Positions 39,961 through 48,552 of a stretch of 64,000 nucleotides of DNA are shown piece by piece. This DNA comes from Vibrio sp. S17_S38 (lineage in GTDB: Bacteria; Pseudomonadota; Gammaproteobacteria; Enterobacterales; Vibrionaceae). The position numbers were made by a program, and so were the translations under genes. The number at the start of each line of letters is the position of its first letter. The first letter of the stretch is position 1. Below the pieces are notes generated by a model. That model was not told where the DNA came from. It did no database searches and worked only from the letters and a program-made list of their open reading frames with translations. Location: assembly GCF_014694375.1 (NCBI RefSeq), contig NZ_JAAUWW010000006.1:62001-126000 (forward strand), in the 5' to 3' direction.

Positions 39961-40350
39961 ATGAAAATTAAAGCCGTATTATTGACCATACTCACTACAT
40001 CAACTTTATTTGGTTGTAGCTCAACCGATCAGGTTTCCATTATGGCTGACCACCGAGCAGCCGTTTTAGAATCCAGTCTTCCCTATGAATCCGGCCCATT
40101 ACACATCATGAGCGCCCAAGCAAAAGATCACACCGTTGAGTTGTTGATGATCTACAACGATACCGGTAAAATCGCGCCAAGTGCCTTGATTGATGCCAGT
40201 ATTCGTTATTATTGTAGTGATAAAGAAGTGCGTGCCGTATTAGACCAAGGGGTCATTTATAAATTAATACTACGCAGTGAGCGCGGTAAATTGATTAGCG
40301 AAGAAGTCGCCTCCAAAGAAGCTTGTGAAGCGCTAGAAAAAGAAGAATAG
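39961..40350 (+). CDS. Lipoprotein similar to type II secretion pilotin GspS-beta (AspS/YghG)
   Basis: 129-residue lipoprotein: signal peptide with lipobox LFGC (Cys19), serine-rich linker, then a compact domain. The pattern 'LP..SGPLHIMSAQA.....ELLMIYND....PSALIDASIRYYCSD.EVRAVLDQGVIYKLILRSERG' with two cysteines resembles the AspS/YghG pilotins, which guide the T2SS secretin to the outer membrane and have one disulfide. The comparison is from memory and moderate in strength. No T2SS genes are nearby. Translated just after yciI. Confidence 0.6.
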   Translation: MKIKAVLLTILTTSTLFGCSSTDQVSIMADHRAAVLESSLPYESGPLHIMSAQAKDHTVELLMIYNDTGKIAPSALIDASIRYYCSDKEVRAVLDQGVIYKLILRSERGKLISEEVASKEACEALEKEE

Positions 40351-40375
40351 AAATATCTAAAGAACAATAATCGCA

Positions 40376-40424
40376 AAAACGGCCAATTTAACCTCTAGTT
40401 CACATAGGTTAAACTGGCCGTTTT
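40376..40424. terminator. Bidirectional terminator
   Basis: AAAACGGCCA (40376-40385) / TGGCCGTTTT (40415-40424), extended by TTTAACCT / AGGTTAAA after one mismatch; A run and T run flanks. Lies between the convergent lipoprotein and methyltransferase genes. Confidence 0.88.
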
Positions 40425-40473
40425 GATATCTAGCGTTTAATTTGAGTTGTTATATATTGGCTAGCTAAAGTGG

Positions 40474-41442
40474 TTATCGTGTGAAGACCAACGCCTTCAA
40501 ACTTGCTTGTTCATCGATATCAGCAAACTCAACTGGATTATCCAAACGTTGTTGATAATTAAGATCTGGTGCCTCTTCAGCCATCGAATCAATTAAAAAA
40601 TCTTGTGTGACCGCAGGCGAATTAACACAAGCTAGCACAGTCCCTTTCTCCTTCAACAAGCTAGGTAAACGACGTAGGACTTTTTTATAATCTTTAGTTA
40701 AAGCGAAACTGCCTTTTTGAAAACTCGGTGGATCAATCACAATCAAATCATAAGGCCCATATTTTGTGATTTTGCCAAATGATCGCAAAATATCATGCCC
40801 TAGAAAACTAATTTTTGATAGATCATGTCCGTTCAATCGATGATTATCCCGACCTCGACTTAACGCCCCTTTTGCCATATCGACATTTACCACACTCGTT
40901 GCACCACCTTCAATGGCAACAACAGAAAAAGCACACGTATACGAAAACAAATTTAAGACTGACTTCCCTTGAGATTCGTTTCGCACCCACTCACGACCTA
41001 AACGCATATCTAAAAAAAGGCCAGAATTTTGATTTTTACCGACATCAAGTTGGTATTTCAAACCATTTTCGATGCCAATCGGATGCGTGTCGATTTCACC
41101 AAATAGAAGCTCGAACGGTGCTCCATGTTCATATCGGTGCTGCAACCCAATAGCTTTTCCTTCCGACTGCTGCCAAATAGTTGACTGAGTAAAATCTAAC
41201 AACCCTTGTTTCAGTTCTTTTAGAAACTCATCATCTACCGGCTTAAATAAGCTGATAATTAATTGCTGTCCAAGCCAATCGGCCGTTAGCTGTTCCAATC
41301 CTGCCCAACACTGACCACGACCATGAAATAAACGGCGCACTTCCATTTTGCAGTCAGAAAGAGTTTTGTCGAGTTCGAAAAAAAATTTAGGTAACGCTGT
41401 GGCTTGCATAGTTAAGTTCACTTTTTCTTGATTACTGTTCAT
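40474..41442 (-). CDS. Class I SAM-dependent methyltransferase (PF10672-type, RlmI-like)
   Basis: 322 residues with a N-terminal region and a Rossmann methyltransferase domain similar to RlmI/RlmK (23S rRNA m5C). Motifs: 'GLFLDMRLGREWVR' and 'SVLNLFSYTCAFSVVAIEGGATSVVNVDMAKGALSRGRDN' (SAM binding), 'YDLIVIDPPSFQKGSF' (motif IV, Asp-Pro-Pro) and a Cys in 'VLACVNSPAV'. The substrate is unknown, probably RNA. Start set at 41442, which overlaps the stop of the upstream pseudouridine synthase gene as ATGA. An alternative ATG is at 41409. Confidence 0.85.
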   Translation of the reverse strand: MNSNQEKVNLTMQATALPKFFFELDKTLSDCKMEVRRLFHGRGQCWAGLEQLTADWLGQQLIISLFKPVDDEFLKELKQGLLDFTQSTIWQQSEGKAIGLQHRYEHGAPFELLFGEIDTHPIGIENGLKYQLDVGKNQNSGLFLDMRLGREWVRNESQGKSVLNLFSYTCAFSVVAIEGGATSVVNVDMAKGALSRGRDNHRLNGHDLSKISFLGHDILRSFGKITKYGPYDLIVIDPPSFQKGSFALTKDYKKVLRRLPSLLKEKGTVLACVNSPAVTQDFLIDSMAEEAPDLNYQQRLDNPVEFADIDEQASLKALVFTR

Positions 41443-42164
41443 TCGTTTAATGACTGGTTTTTTATAATTGGCCAATTTAACTCACAAGGTTTTTGCCAAC
41501 TTAACAACGCCTGCTTTACCGCATCACTTTGCCATTTTTCGCCCATATTTCCCTGTTGATTCCATCGAAAATCGGAAGGATCACAACGAACACTAACCGT
41601 TTCATCGTGATACTGAAACTGTAAAACATAAGCATGCAAATACCCCCTATCAGCAATACTTGAGGGCGTATATATAGGATCGCCTACAATAGAAGAACCA
41701 ATAGAGTTCAACGCTACTCGAATTTGATGAGTTTTGCCTGTTCTAGGTTTACACATAAAAATACGCTCACCTTGCTCACCAGCAACAGATAAAAACTGTG
41801 TTTGTGCAGGGTTCGTTTGTCCTAGCGTCAATTTCCAACTAGAACGTCGTGAACGCTCCATATCACCAGACACTAATCCTTGCTTCTTCTTCGGCTTTTT
41901 AACCCCAATAGCGAGATAAAACTTCGTCACTTCACGATGAGCAAACTTCTGGGATAACTCACTCGCAGCCGACTTATTTTTAGCAAGTAATAATAAGCCA
42001 GACGTCATTTTATCTAATCGATGGACTAAAAACAGATCATCATGTCCTGTTTTTTTTGAAACTTCGATAAGTAGCGATGTATCGCCATCATCTTTGTGCA
42101 CACTCACATTAGGGTGTTTGTTAATCACCAAAAAGTCCGGTTTTTCCATTACAACATCAAACAT
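41439..42164 (-). CDS. RluA-family pseudouridine synthase
   Basis: 241 residues with the RluA catalytic motif 'FLVHRLDKMTSGLLLLAKN' (Asp in HRLD) near residues 44-62, 'KFYLAIGVK', 'PRTGKTHQIRVALNSIGSSIVGDPIY' and 'YLHAYVLQF'. No S4 domain. It resembles the TIGR01621 subfamily of unassigned target. Translationally coupled to the downstream methyltransferase (ATGA), which suggests that both modify RNA. Confidence 0.9.
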   Translation of the reverse strand: MFDVVMEKPDFLVINKHPNVSVHKDDGDTSLLIEVSKKTGHDDLFLVHRLDKMTSGLLLLAKNKSAASELSQKFAHREVTKFYLAIGVKKPKKKQGLVSGDMERSRRSSWKLTLGQTNPAQTQFLSVAGEQGERIFMCKPRTGKTHQIRVALNSIGSSIVGDPIYTPSSIADRGYLHAYVLQFQYHDETVSVRCDPSDFRWNQQGNMGEKWQSDAVKQALLSWQKPCELNWPIIKNQSLNE

Positions 42165-42291
42165 ATTATTCCAAATGTATCTATTTTCATTCTGGCTGAA
42201 GTATAACTTATCTTCATCTATCGATAATCAATAAAAAAGCAGTACCAAAATAATTCAGCACTGCTTAATCAATATCATATTCGAATCTATT

Positions 42292-42372
42292 TATACCTGT
42301 CTTACTTCAAGCTGCAGTTCGTTTGCTTCGTTGGCTTGCTGCCTTACTGAAACTTCAGTTTCTTTGGGTATA
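42292..42372. repeat. Palindromic intergenic repeat of Vibrio type
   Basis: 81 bp bounded by TATACC and GGTATA with internal inverted segments (TTCAAGCTGCAG, ACTGAAACTTCAGT, TTGGGTATA end). The pattern TATACCCAAA...CTTGAAG...GGTATA resembles dispersed intergenic repeats common in Vibrio genomes. Placed directly after the permease gene. Only this one copy is seen in the window. Confidence 0.5.
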
Positions 42373-42375
42373 TGC

Positions 42376-43545
42376 TTATTGGGTAAACCAAGAAACAAAA
42401 ATAAATGCACCAAATAAGAAAGTCACAGCCAACATTAATATACCACCTTCTGCTGTGTATGAATCGACACCTTTTACCAGTTGGAAGGTTGATCTACGTG
42501 CACTTATCACCATCGCTAATGGGCCCCAAATAGCCAAGAAGACCAATACCATTCCGGCGTAATCAAGCATACTAATAAATTGGTCAGAAAATAATGCGGC
42601 AAAAAATAATGGCAAAACAAACGTCAAACCAAAGCTCAATGCATTATTATTTAAAATTGCATCTTTATTTTGATCAAACAGCGCCATCGACACACCTAAA
42701 AATGAGGTTATCAAGGCTAGTGCAGAAAATACAGAAATGACTGTTTTCAGTATGCTTGAATGCCCACTAAATGCTGTAATTAACTCAGAGATATTATTAA
42801 ATTGGCTAATTTGATCTGTACCTAAATTACCAATAATCGCAACCAACCAGGTCAAGTAGCAAATTAGTGGGATCACCGAACCTAATAAAATCATATTGCG
42901 AATTTGTTTAGCTGAAGCTTCATGATTATATGAAACCAACGATGGAATCACGACCATAGAAGCAAAGCTGGTAAATATAACCGTACTGTATTTAACCACA
43001 TCACGCATTGAAACATCAGCCGATTGTAATAAATAGTCAAAGTGTAGATCAGAAAACAAGCTGATAATTACCACACATAGCATCACAATCATTAAAATAA
43101 ACAGAACTCGATTTAATTTATCGATGTAGCTTTTACCTAATACAACAATCACACCCATCAATAAACTGAATACGGAATAACAAACAGGTTGGGGAGCATC
43201 AAAGCCCACCGCGAGTAGCAGCTTATGGAATAAGTCGCCTAACCCCAAAATATACGCAACAATAATGCAAAGTAATAGCAAATAGAAAAAGAGATTCATT
43301 GCATATTTGCCTTTCGTCCCAAGCGTGGCAAAAGCAACGGTGCTAAGACCACCATTATCTTCGGTTTTAGTGCATACTTCCGCTAGCAATAAAGAAGCAT
43401 AAGTGGTTCCCAAAAAGATGAAAACCATCAACGCTAAGCTCCATAAGAAACCAAATTGCGCCAATACCATAGGAATGGCTAACATTCCGGCTCCTAATGC
43501 GGTACCCGCTAGAATTAAAGAGCTACCGAATAACTTCATATTCAC
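42376..43545 (-). CDS. Aromatic amino acid permease, TyrP/Mtr family
   Basis: Inner-membrane transporter of the HAAAP family (389 residues, about 11 hydrophobic segments). The N-terminus 'FGSSLILAGTALGAGMLAIPMVLAQFGF' is the hallmark of TyrP, Mtr and TnaB. It is closest in feel to TyrP (tyrosine:H+ symporter), but tryptophan is possible. Likely start GTG 43545 because AAGGA is correctly spaced from it; ATG 43539 is nearer to the annotated norm. I looked for a TyrR box (TGTAAA-N6-TTTACA) in the upstream region and found only half-sites. Confidence 0.85.
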   Translation of the reverse strand: MNMKLFGSSLILAGTALGAGMLAIPMVLAQFGFLWSLALMVFIFLGTTYASLLLAEVCTKTEDNGGLSTVAFATLGTKGKYAMNLFFYLLLLCIIVAYILGLGDLFHKLLLAVGFDAPQPVCYSVFSLLMGVIVVLGKSYIDKLNRVLFILMIVMLCVVIISLFSDLHFDYLLQSADVSMRDVVKYSTVIFTSFASMVVIPSLVSYNHEASAKQIRNMILLGSVIPLICYLTWLVAIIGNLGTDQISQFNNISELITAFSGHSSILKTVISVFSALALITSFLGVSMALFDQNKDAILNNNALSFGLTFVLPLFFAALFSDQFISMLDYAGMVLVFLAIWGPLAMVISARRSTFQLVKGVDSYTAEGGILMLAVTFLFGAFIFVSWFTQ

Positions 43546-44013
43546 AAGATTGATCCTTTACATCATTATCTAAAAAGCACAATAAAAGCTCAGAGGCTCT
43601 ATTCATACTTTAATATCAAAAGGTTACCGTCATCACAGACATGGTTTTACAATAATTCTAAGTAAAATGGCCATGAAAACGAAAAAAAGAGCGTCAGTAA
43701 AGCAGGTTAGGCGATAAATTTAAAGTCAAAGCAGCATAATTTATTATTTTCTTTTAAAAATGCAGCTATATCGATATAAACGTATAGATACAATTAGAGT
43801 AAAACACCATCAACATTCAAGGGGCGAATAAGATAATCGTTTATTATCCTCGCTTAAAAAAACATCTTGATAATAAAAGGTGTTTAGGTGCCAAATTTGA
43901 TCCCAGCAGACATAATAATAATTTATTCTCAACAACAGCAGAAAGCTTTCAAATCCAGTACTAATTAATGCTAGTATCGACGATTGTTTCTATTCTATTT
44001 ACGATGCGAGTTC
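43546..44013. other. Divergent intergenic region between the permease gene and cls
   Basis: 468 AT-rich bases. Should contain both promoters. A hairpin AAACATCTT / AAGGTGTTT (one G-U pair) lies near 43860-43887 without a T run. An inverted repeat TTTTAC / GTAAAA lies near 43646-43670. No gene recognised. Confidence 0.4.
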
Positions 44014-45468
44014 ATGGAAAAACTTTATCAAATTATTGCCTTAGCGGGTGTCATTGGCTATTGGTTACTTGTCGCAGGTGTGACAATACGCGTCGTTGTG
44101 AAACGTAGAGCCGTTAGCGTCTCTTTAGCGTGGCTGATGATCATCTACATCATTCCTTTTGTTGGCGTGATTTGCTATTTCCTTTTTGGTGAGCTAAATC
44201 TTGGCCGTAAAAGAGCTGAACGTTCACAAAAAATGTTTGAACCTTACGGTGAATGGTTTACCCAGCTCCATGAATGCCAAGCGCATCAACCTAACTTGCT
44301 TAACCTACAATTATCTCAAATCCACGATTTATGCACTCACCGTACGGCTATCCCTGCGCTATGTGGCAATACACTTTCGCTGCAAGATACACCAGAGAAA
44401 ATTTTATATTCCATTATTAATGACATCGAAAGCGCTCAAGAAAATATTCGGATTGAATTTTATATTTGGGAAAATGGTGGGCTGATCGACTTAGTGAATA
44501 CTGCATTAATTCAAGCGGCAAAACGCGGTGTCCAGATCCAGATCTTAATCGACTCAGCTGGAAGCCCTAAATTCTTTCGCAGCCACTGGCACCGTTTAAT
44601 GAAAGAATCTGGTATCCATATCCTTCAAGCATTAGAAGTAAATGCTTTCAGGATGTTCTTTCGTCGCCTTGATTTACGCTTACACCGAAAAATCATCACA
44701 ATTGACGATGAAATTGCCTACACCGGTTCGATGAACATGGTTGATCCTTTATATTTCAAACAAGATGCTGGTTTTGGCCAATGGATTGATGTGATGGTAA
44801 GAGTGACTGGCCCAACGGTTAATGTCCTTGCTGCGATACATGCTTGGGATTGGGAAGTTGAAACAGGAGAGCGTCATTTACCAAGTATTCCAGTATGCAG
44901 CATTGAAACTAATGGAGCATTACACCCTATTCAAGTCGTCCCTTCAGGCCCTGGCATGCCAGAGAATCTGATTCAGCAAGTGTTAACCATTGCTATTAGC
45001 CAAGCGAAAGAATCCGTGAGGATCACGACCCCCTATTTTGTACCGAGTGATAATCTTCTCCAAGTAATCAAAACGACCGCTTATCGAGGAGTCACCGTCG
45101 AATTAATCTTGCCGAAGAAAAATGACTCGATTTTGGTCAACTGGGCATCTAAATCTTTTTTCAGCGAGTTACTTGATGCAGGTGTGAAAATTTATCAATT
45201 TAATGGCGGTTTATTGCATACTAAATCAGTTGTCATCGATCAACAAAACTGCTTAATTGGTAGTGTAAATCTTGATATGAGAAGCTTATGGCTGAATTTT
45301 GAATTAACACTTGTGATTGATGACAATGAGTTCACGAAAGAATTGTATTGGGTTCAAGAAACCTATATAGAACAATCAAACAGCATTGATCCAATAGAAT
45401 GGCAAAACCGTAGCCTTTTCCATCGAATGCTAGAAAGGTTGTTTTATCTCTTTAATCCATTGCTTTAA
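44014..45468 (+). CDS. clsA: Cardiolipin synthase A
   Basis: Condenses two phosphatidylglycerol molecules to cardiolipin at the inner membrane. 484 residues (E. coli ClsA 486). Two N-terminal transmembrane segments (about 3-25 and 35-58), then two phospholipase D motifs: 'LHRKIITIDDEIAYTGSMNM' (near 221-240) and 'LHTKSVVIDQQNCLIGSVNLDMRS' (near 400-420). Start at 44014 (MEKLYQIIALAGVIGYW) matches the ClsA N-terminus; the frame extends ten codons upstream. Confidence 0.95.
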   Translation: MEKLYQIIALAGVIGYWLLVAGVTIRVVVKRRAVSVSLAWLMIIYIIPFVGVICYFLFGELNLGRKRAERSQKMFEPYGEWFTQLHECQAHQPNLLNLQLSQIHDLCTHRTAIPALCGNTLSLQDTPEKILYSIINDIESAQENIRIEFYIWENGGLIDLVNTALIQAAKRGVQIQILIDSAGSPKFFRSHWHRLMKESGIHILQALEVNAFRMFFRRLDLRLHRKIITIDDEIAYTGSMNMVDPLYFKQDAGFGQWIDVMVRVTGPTVNVLAAIHAWDWEVETGERHLPSIPVCSIETNGALHPIQVVPSGPGMPENLIQQVLTIAISQAKESVRITTPYFVPSDNLLQVIKTTAYRGVTVELILPKKNDSILVNWASKSFFSELLDAGVKIYQFNGGLLHTKSVVIDQQNCLIGSVNLDMRSLWLNFELTLVIDDNEFTKELYWVQETYIEQSNSIDPIEWQNRSLFHRMLERLFYLFNPLL

Positions 45469-45513
45469 TTAAATCATCACCAGACTCAAACAACAGAATT
45501 AAAAGGAAGTAAG

Positions 45514-46704
45514 ATGACCAAGAAGTATGAAACTAAACTAGTCACCGCAGGACGCAATAAAAAATGGACTCATGGTGTGGTTAACCCACCAATTCAACGT
45601 GCATCAACGGTTGTTTTTAATACTGTTGCGGAAAAAAATGCAGCCACAATGAAACGACAAGGTCATACCTTATTTTATGGCCGTCGTGGTACGGAAACCC
45701 ACTTTGCATTTCAAGAAGCGATGGTCGAAATTGAAGGTGGCGCTGGTTGTGCCCTTTATCCTTGTGGCGCAGCGGCAATCACAAATTCTATTTTATCTTT
45801 CGTTGAACATGGCGACCATATTCTAATGGTCGATACCTGTTATGAACCAACTCGCGATTTTTGTAATATTATTCTCAAGAAAATGGGCATTGAAACCACT
45901 TATTATGAGCCAACAATTGGTGAAGATATCCGTGAGTTAATTCGTCCAAATACCAAAATTTTATTTACTGAGTCTCCTGGTTCTTACACCATGGAGATTC
46001 AAGATATTCCAACCCTTTCTCGTATTGCCCATGAGCAAAATATCATCGTCATGCTAGATAATACCTGGGCGGCAGGTGTGAACTTCTCACCATTTAAACA
46101 TGGTGTTGATGTCTCCATTCAAGCCGCGACTAAATACATTGTTGGCCATTCTGATGTCATGCTCGGCACTGCAGTAGCGAACGAAAAACATTGGCCACAA
46201 TTACGCGAACAAAGCTATTTGCTCGGACAGTGTGTTTCGCCTGATGATGCTTATACTGGATTACGTGGATTACGTACGTTAAGTGTCCGATTAAAGCAAC
46301 ACGAACAAAGCAGCCTAGCGATTGCAAAATGGCTTGAAGCTCGCTCTGAAGTCGACCATATTCGCCACCCCGCTTTTGAATCTTGCCCTGGCCATGAGTT
46401 TTATAAGCGAGATTTCACAGGTGGTAATGGTCTATTTTCATTCGTATTAACAAGCAGCAATAAAGAAGCTACCACGGCTTTCTTAGATACGGTTGAACAT
46501 TTCAGCATGGGTTATTCATGGGGTGGCTATGAAAGTCTAATCCTAGCCAATGAACCAAGCAGCTTTGATAACATGCGCACCGTCGCAAACCCTCATTTTA
46601 CAGGGACTCTCTTTCGAGTGCATATTGGCTTAGAAAATGTAGAAGACCTAATTGAAGATTTAGAGCGTGGGTTTACCGCTTATAATGCTGTATTGAATAA
46701 CTAA
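45514..46704 (+). CDS. metC: Cystathionine beta-lyase
   Basis: PLP enzyme cleaving cystathionine to homocysteine, pyruvate and ammonia in methionine synthesis. 396 residues (E. coli MetC 395). Schiff-base Lys207 in SIQAATKYIVGHSD; 'FYGRRGT', 'YPCGAAAITNSIL' and 'YSWGGYESL' are conserved and distinguish it from MetB by similarity to E. coli MetC. Strong ribosome binding site AAAAGGAAGTAAG. It lies next to the orphan metQ, on the opposite strand, so methionine synthesis and uptake genes are grouped. Confidence 0.95.
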   Translation: MTKKYETKLVTAGRNKKWTHGVVNPPIQRASTVVFNTVAEKNAATMKRQGHTLFYGRRGTETHFAFQEAMVEIEGGAGCALYPCGAAAITNSILSFVEHGDHILMVDTCYEPTRDFCNIILKKMGIETTYYEPTIGEDIRELIRPNTKILFTESPGSYTMEIQDIPTLSRIAHEQNIIVMLDNTWAAGVNFSPFKHGVDVSIQAATKYIVGHSDVMLGTAVANEKHWPQLREQSYLLGQCVSPDDAYTGLRGLRTLSVRLKQHEQSSLAIAKWLEARSEVDHIRHPAFESCPGHEFYKRDFTGGNGLFSFVLTSSNKEATTAFLDTVEHFSMGYSWGGYESLILANEPSSFDNMRTVANPHFTGTLFRVHIGLENVEDLIEDLERGFTAYNAVLNN

Positions 46705-46743
46705 GACCAATAACAACGTCTTCATTACCACGCATTAATCATG

Positions 46744-46780
46744 AAAAAAACGGCCAGCTATTATAGCTGACCGTTTTTCT
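46744..46780. terminator. Bidirectional terminator between metC and metQ
   Basis: AAAACGGCCAGCT / AGCTGACCGTTTT (one mismatch) around a 5-base loop with A and T runs, between convergent genes. Confidence 0.85.
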
Positions 46781-46810
46781 TTATACCCAATATTAAAATT
46801 TAAAAATATT

Positions 46811-47617
46811 CTAGAATGCAGGTTCAATCGTGCCTTTAAACGTTTTTTGTATAAAGTCACGGATAGGCTGTGAGTGATAAATCTCAACAAACTTTTTATA
46901 CGATTCTTTGTCTTTATCAGCGGCACGGGTGGCAATAACCATTACGGCAAGTTTCGTATCTTTAGGTTCAAGATAAATTCCCTCTTTCTTAGGATCAAGG
47001 CCCGATGACATTACATAATTCATGGTGATTGCAGAAGCTGCCACATCATCTAGCGTACGTGGTAATTGAGCGGCATCCATTTCAATAAATTTAAGATGTT
47101 TAGGGTTATCGATAATATCGTACACCGTTGCTTTATCATCTACATTTGGTTTTAAAGTGATTAACTTTGCATCTGCCAGTAGTAAAAGTCCACGCCCACT
47201 ATTAGTCGGATCATTTGGAATGGTAATTTCTGCATTGTCAGGCAACTCAGCAAGAGAGTGGTATTTTTTCGAATAAATACCCATACGCATTAAAATAGAA
47301 TGCCCAATCGAAACAAGCTGCGCTTTATTATTGTTATTGTAGTTATCTAAGAACGGTTGATGTTGGTAGCTATTAATATCAATGCTTCCATCTGCTAGGG
47401 CTGCATTAGGAGTAATGTAATCTGAAAAAGTCACAACTTCGACTTTTAAGCCTTGTTTCGCCGCCTCTTCTGCAACCGCTTCAACCACTTGTGCATGTGG
47501 TCCAACCGTTGCGCCAACTTTAATAATATGGCTTTCTTCTTTTTGACCACAAGCCGATAAAGCCAAAACTAGCGGCAGAACACAAAGTAATCGTGTCATT
47601 TTATTCTTCAACATCAT
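46811..47617 (-). CDS. metQ: MetQ/NlpA-family methionine-binding lipoprotein
   Basis: Substrate-binding lipoprotein of a D/L-methionine ABC importer, 268 residues. Signal peptide and lipobox LSAC (Cys23). Family motifs: 'KVGATVGPHAQVVEAVAEEA', 'VEVVTFSDYITPNAALADGSIDINSYQHQPFLD', 'ITIPNDPTNSGRGLLLLADA', 'QLPRTLDDVAASAITMNY'. No metN or metI gene is adjacent, so it must pair with a transporter elsewhere. ATG 47617 has AAAGGAATAAG upstream. Two tandem MetJ-like boxes lie 34-49 bases upstream. Confidence 0.9.
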   Translation of the reverse strand: MMLKNKMTRLLCVLPLVLALSACGQKEESHIIKVGATVGPHAQVVEAVAEEAAKQGLKVEVVTFSDYITPNAALADGSIDINSYQHQPFLDNYNNNNKAQLVSIGHSILMRMGIYSKKYHSLAELPDNAEITIPNDPTNSGRGLLLLADAKLITLKPNVDDKATVYDIIDNPKHLKFIEMDAAQLPRTLDDVAASAITMNYVMSSGLDPKKEGIYLEPKDTKLAVMVIATRAADKDKESYKKFVEIYHSQPIRDFIQKTFKGTIEPAF

Positions 47618-47650
47618 CTTATTCCTTTAAATTAAGAATCTCACTAAAAT

Positions 47651-47666
47651 AGCCGTATAGACTTCT
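47651..47666 (-). promoter_or_regulatory. Tandem MetJ-like boxes upstream of metQ
   Basis: Adjacent 8-mers AGCCGTAT (47651-47658, 6/8) and AGACTTCT (47659-47666, 7/8) match the Met box AGACGTCT. MetJ binds two or more tandem boxes. The position 34 bases before the metQ start fits an operator; repression by MetJ-SAM would couple methionine uptake to SAM levels. Confidence 0.5.
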
Positions 47667-47733
47667 AATAAAGATAATACTTGAATGTATGAATAAACAA
47701 AATGACTTTATTTACCTGCCACATAACGAATAG

Positions 47734-48552
47734 TTATAGCAAGGTAGTTAAACCTTTAGCATCTTCTCGCTTAATCACTTTATGTCCATCTTCGGTAACA
47801 CCTTGCTTCCAATAACTACTGAAATAGCTTTTATGACGCTGAATCAGATTATGATCATTAAAGTGGCTTCGAATCGTTTTCATTGCGGTAAATTCACAAG
47901 CACACCAAATAGCAATATCTGAATTTGTAGATACAATATTGATAACGCAGTCAGACAACTGACTAGGCTCATGTCCAATAACTTTATGTAATGCCATACC
48001 CTGAGGCAAAGTCCAATTTGGCATATCTTGTTCCGAGGTGATTTGTACAATAACATCACCAACCACATCCGATTTTAATGCTTTAATTTTTGCACTTAAA
48101 GCAGGAATAGCAGTCATATCCGCCACTAAAAATAACTGCTTCGCATTGAGTTCAATATCTTGGCTATTTCCTGGTCCACCAATGGAAATACGATCTCCAA
48201 CTTTAGCTTTCATCGCCCAATTGATGGCATAACCGCCTTTATCTTGAACTGTCAGGTTTCTATTATTGCCGGCGTATTCAGCTTCATGTTTAACAAAATC
48301 GACACTGATCTTACCTTGCTCAACATCCAGCTCACTGATGGTATAAGTCCGCATAATCGGACGTTCCCCATCGGCTAAATTACTCACATCGGTATGGCCT
48401 TCAGGATGAAAAATCAACTTGATGTAACCACCCAAATCAGACTCTTGTAATTGCTTTAATTCTTCGCTTTGCAACGCAATACGTTGCATATTCGGTGTTA
48501 AGGCAAAAGTATCAATGACTGTCGTTGTTTTAGGCTTATGATTCGGTTTCAT
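47734..48552 (-). CDS. Siderophore-interacting protein (ViuB/YqjH family ferric reductase)
   Basis: 272-residue cytoplasmic flavoprotein that reduces iron from ferric siderophores. The N-terminal FAD-binding barrel shows 'RPIMRTYTISELD' near residues 63-75 and 'GPGNSQDIEL' ; the C-terminal half has the NAD(P)H domain with 'LFLVADMTAIPAL' and 'IAIWCACEFTAMKTIRSHF', ending with the family motif 'SSYWKQGVTEDGHK'. Its ATG overlaps the stop of the upstream recombinase-like gene (ATGA), an unusual operon partner. No siderophore receptor or ABC gene is nearby, and no certain Fur box was found. Confidence 0.9.
   Translation of the reverse strand: MKPNHKPKTTTVIDTFALTPNMQRIALQSEELKQLQESDLGGYIKLIFHPEGHTDVSNLADGERPIMRTYTISELDVEQGKISVDFVKHEAEYAGNNRNLTVQDKGGYAINWAMKAKVGDRISIGGPGNSQDIELNAKQLFLVADMTAIPALSAKIKALKSDVVGDVIVQITSEQDMPNWTLPQGMALHKVIGHEPSQLSDCVINIVSTNSDIAIWCACEFTAMKTIRSHFNDHNLIQRHKSYFSSYWKQGVTEDGHKVIKREDAKGLTTLL

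Noticed and set aside
43546..43700. TyrR boxes upstream of the aromatic amino acid permease
   Set aside because: Only half-sites (TTTACA) and an outward TTTTAC/GTAAAA repeat were found; they do not match TGTAAA-N6-TTTACA.
45421..45513. MetJ box upstream of metC
   Set aside because: The best 8-mer, AGACTCAA, matches AGACGTCT in only four positions and is not in tandem.
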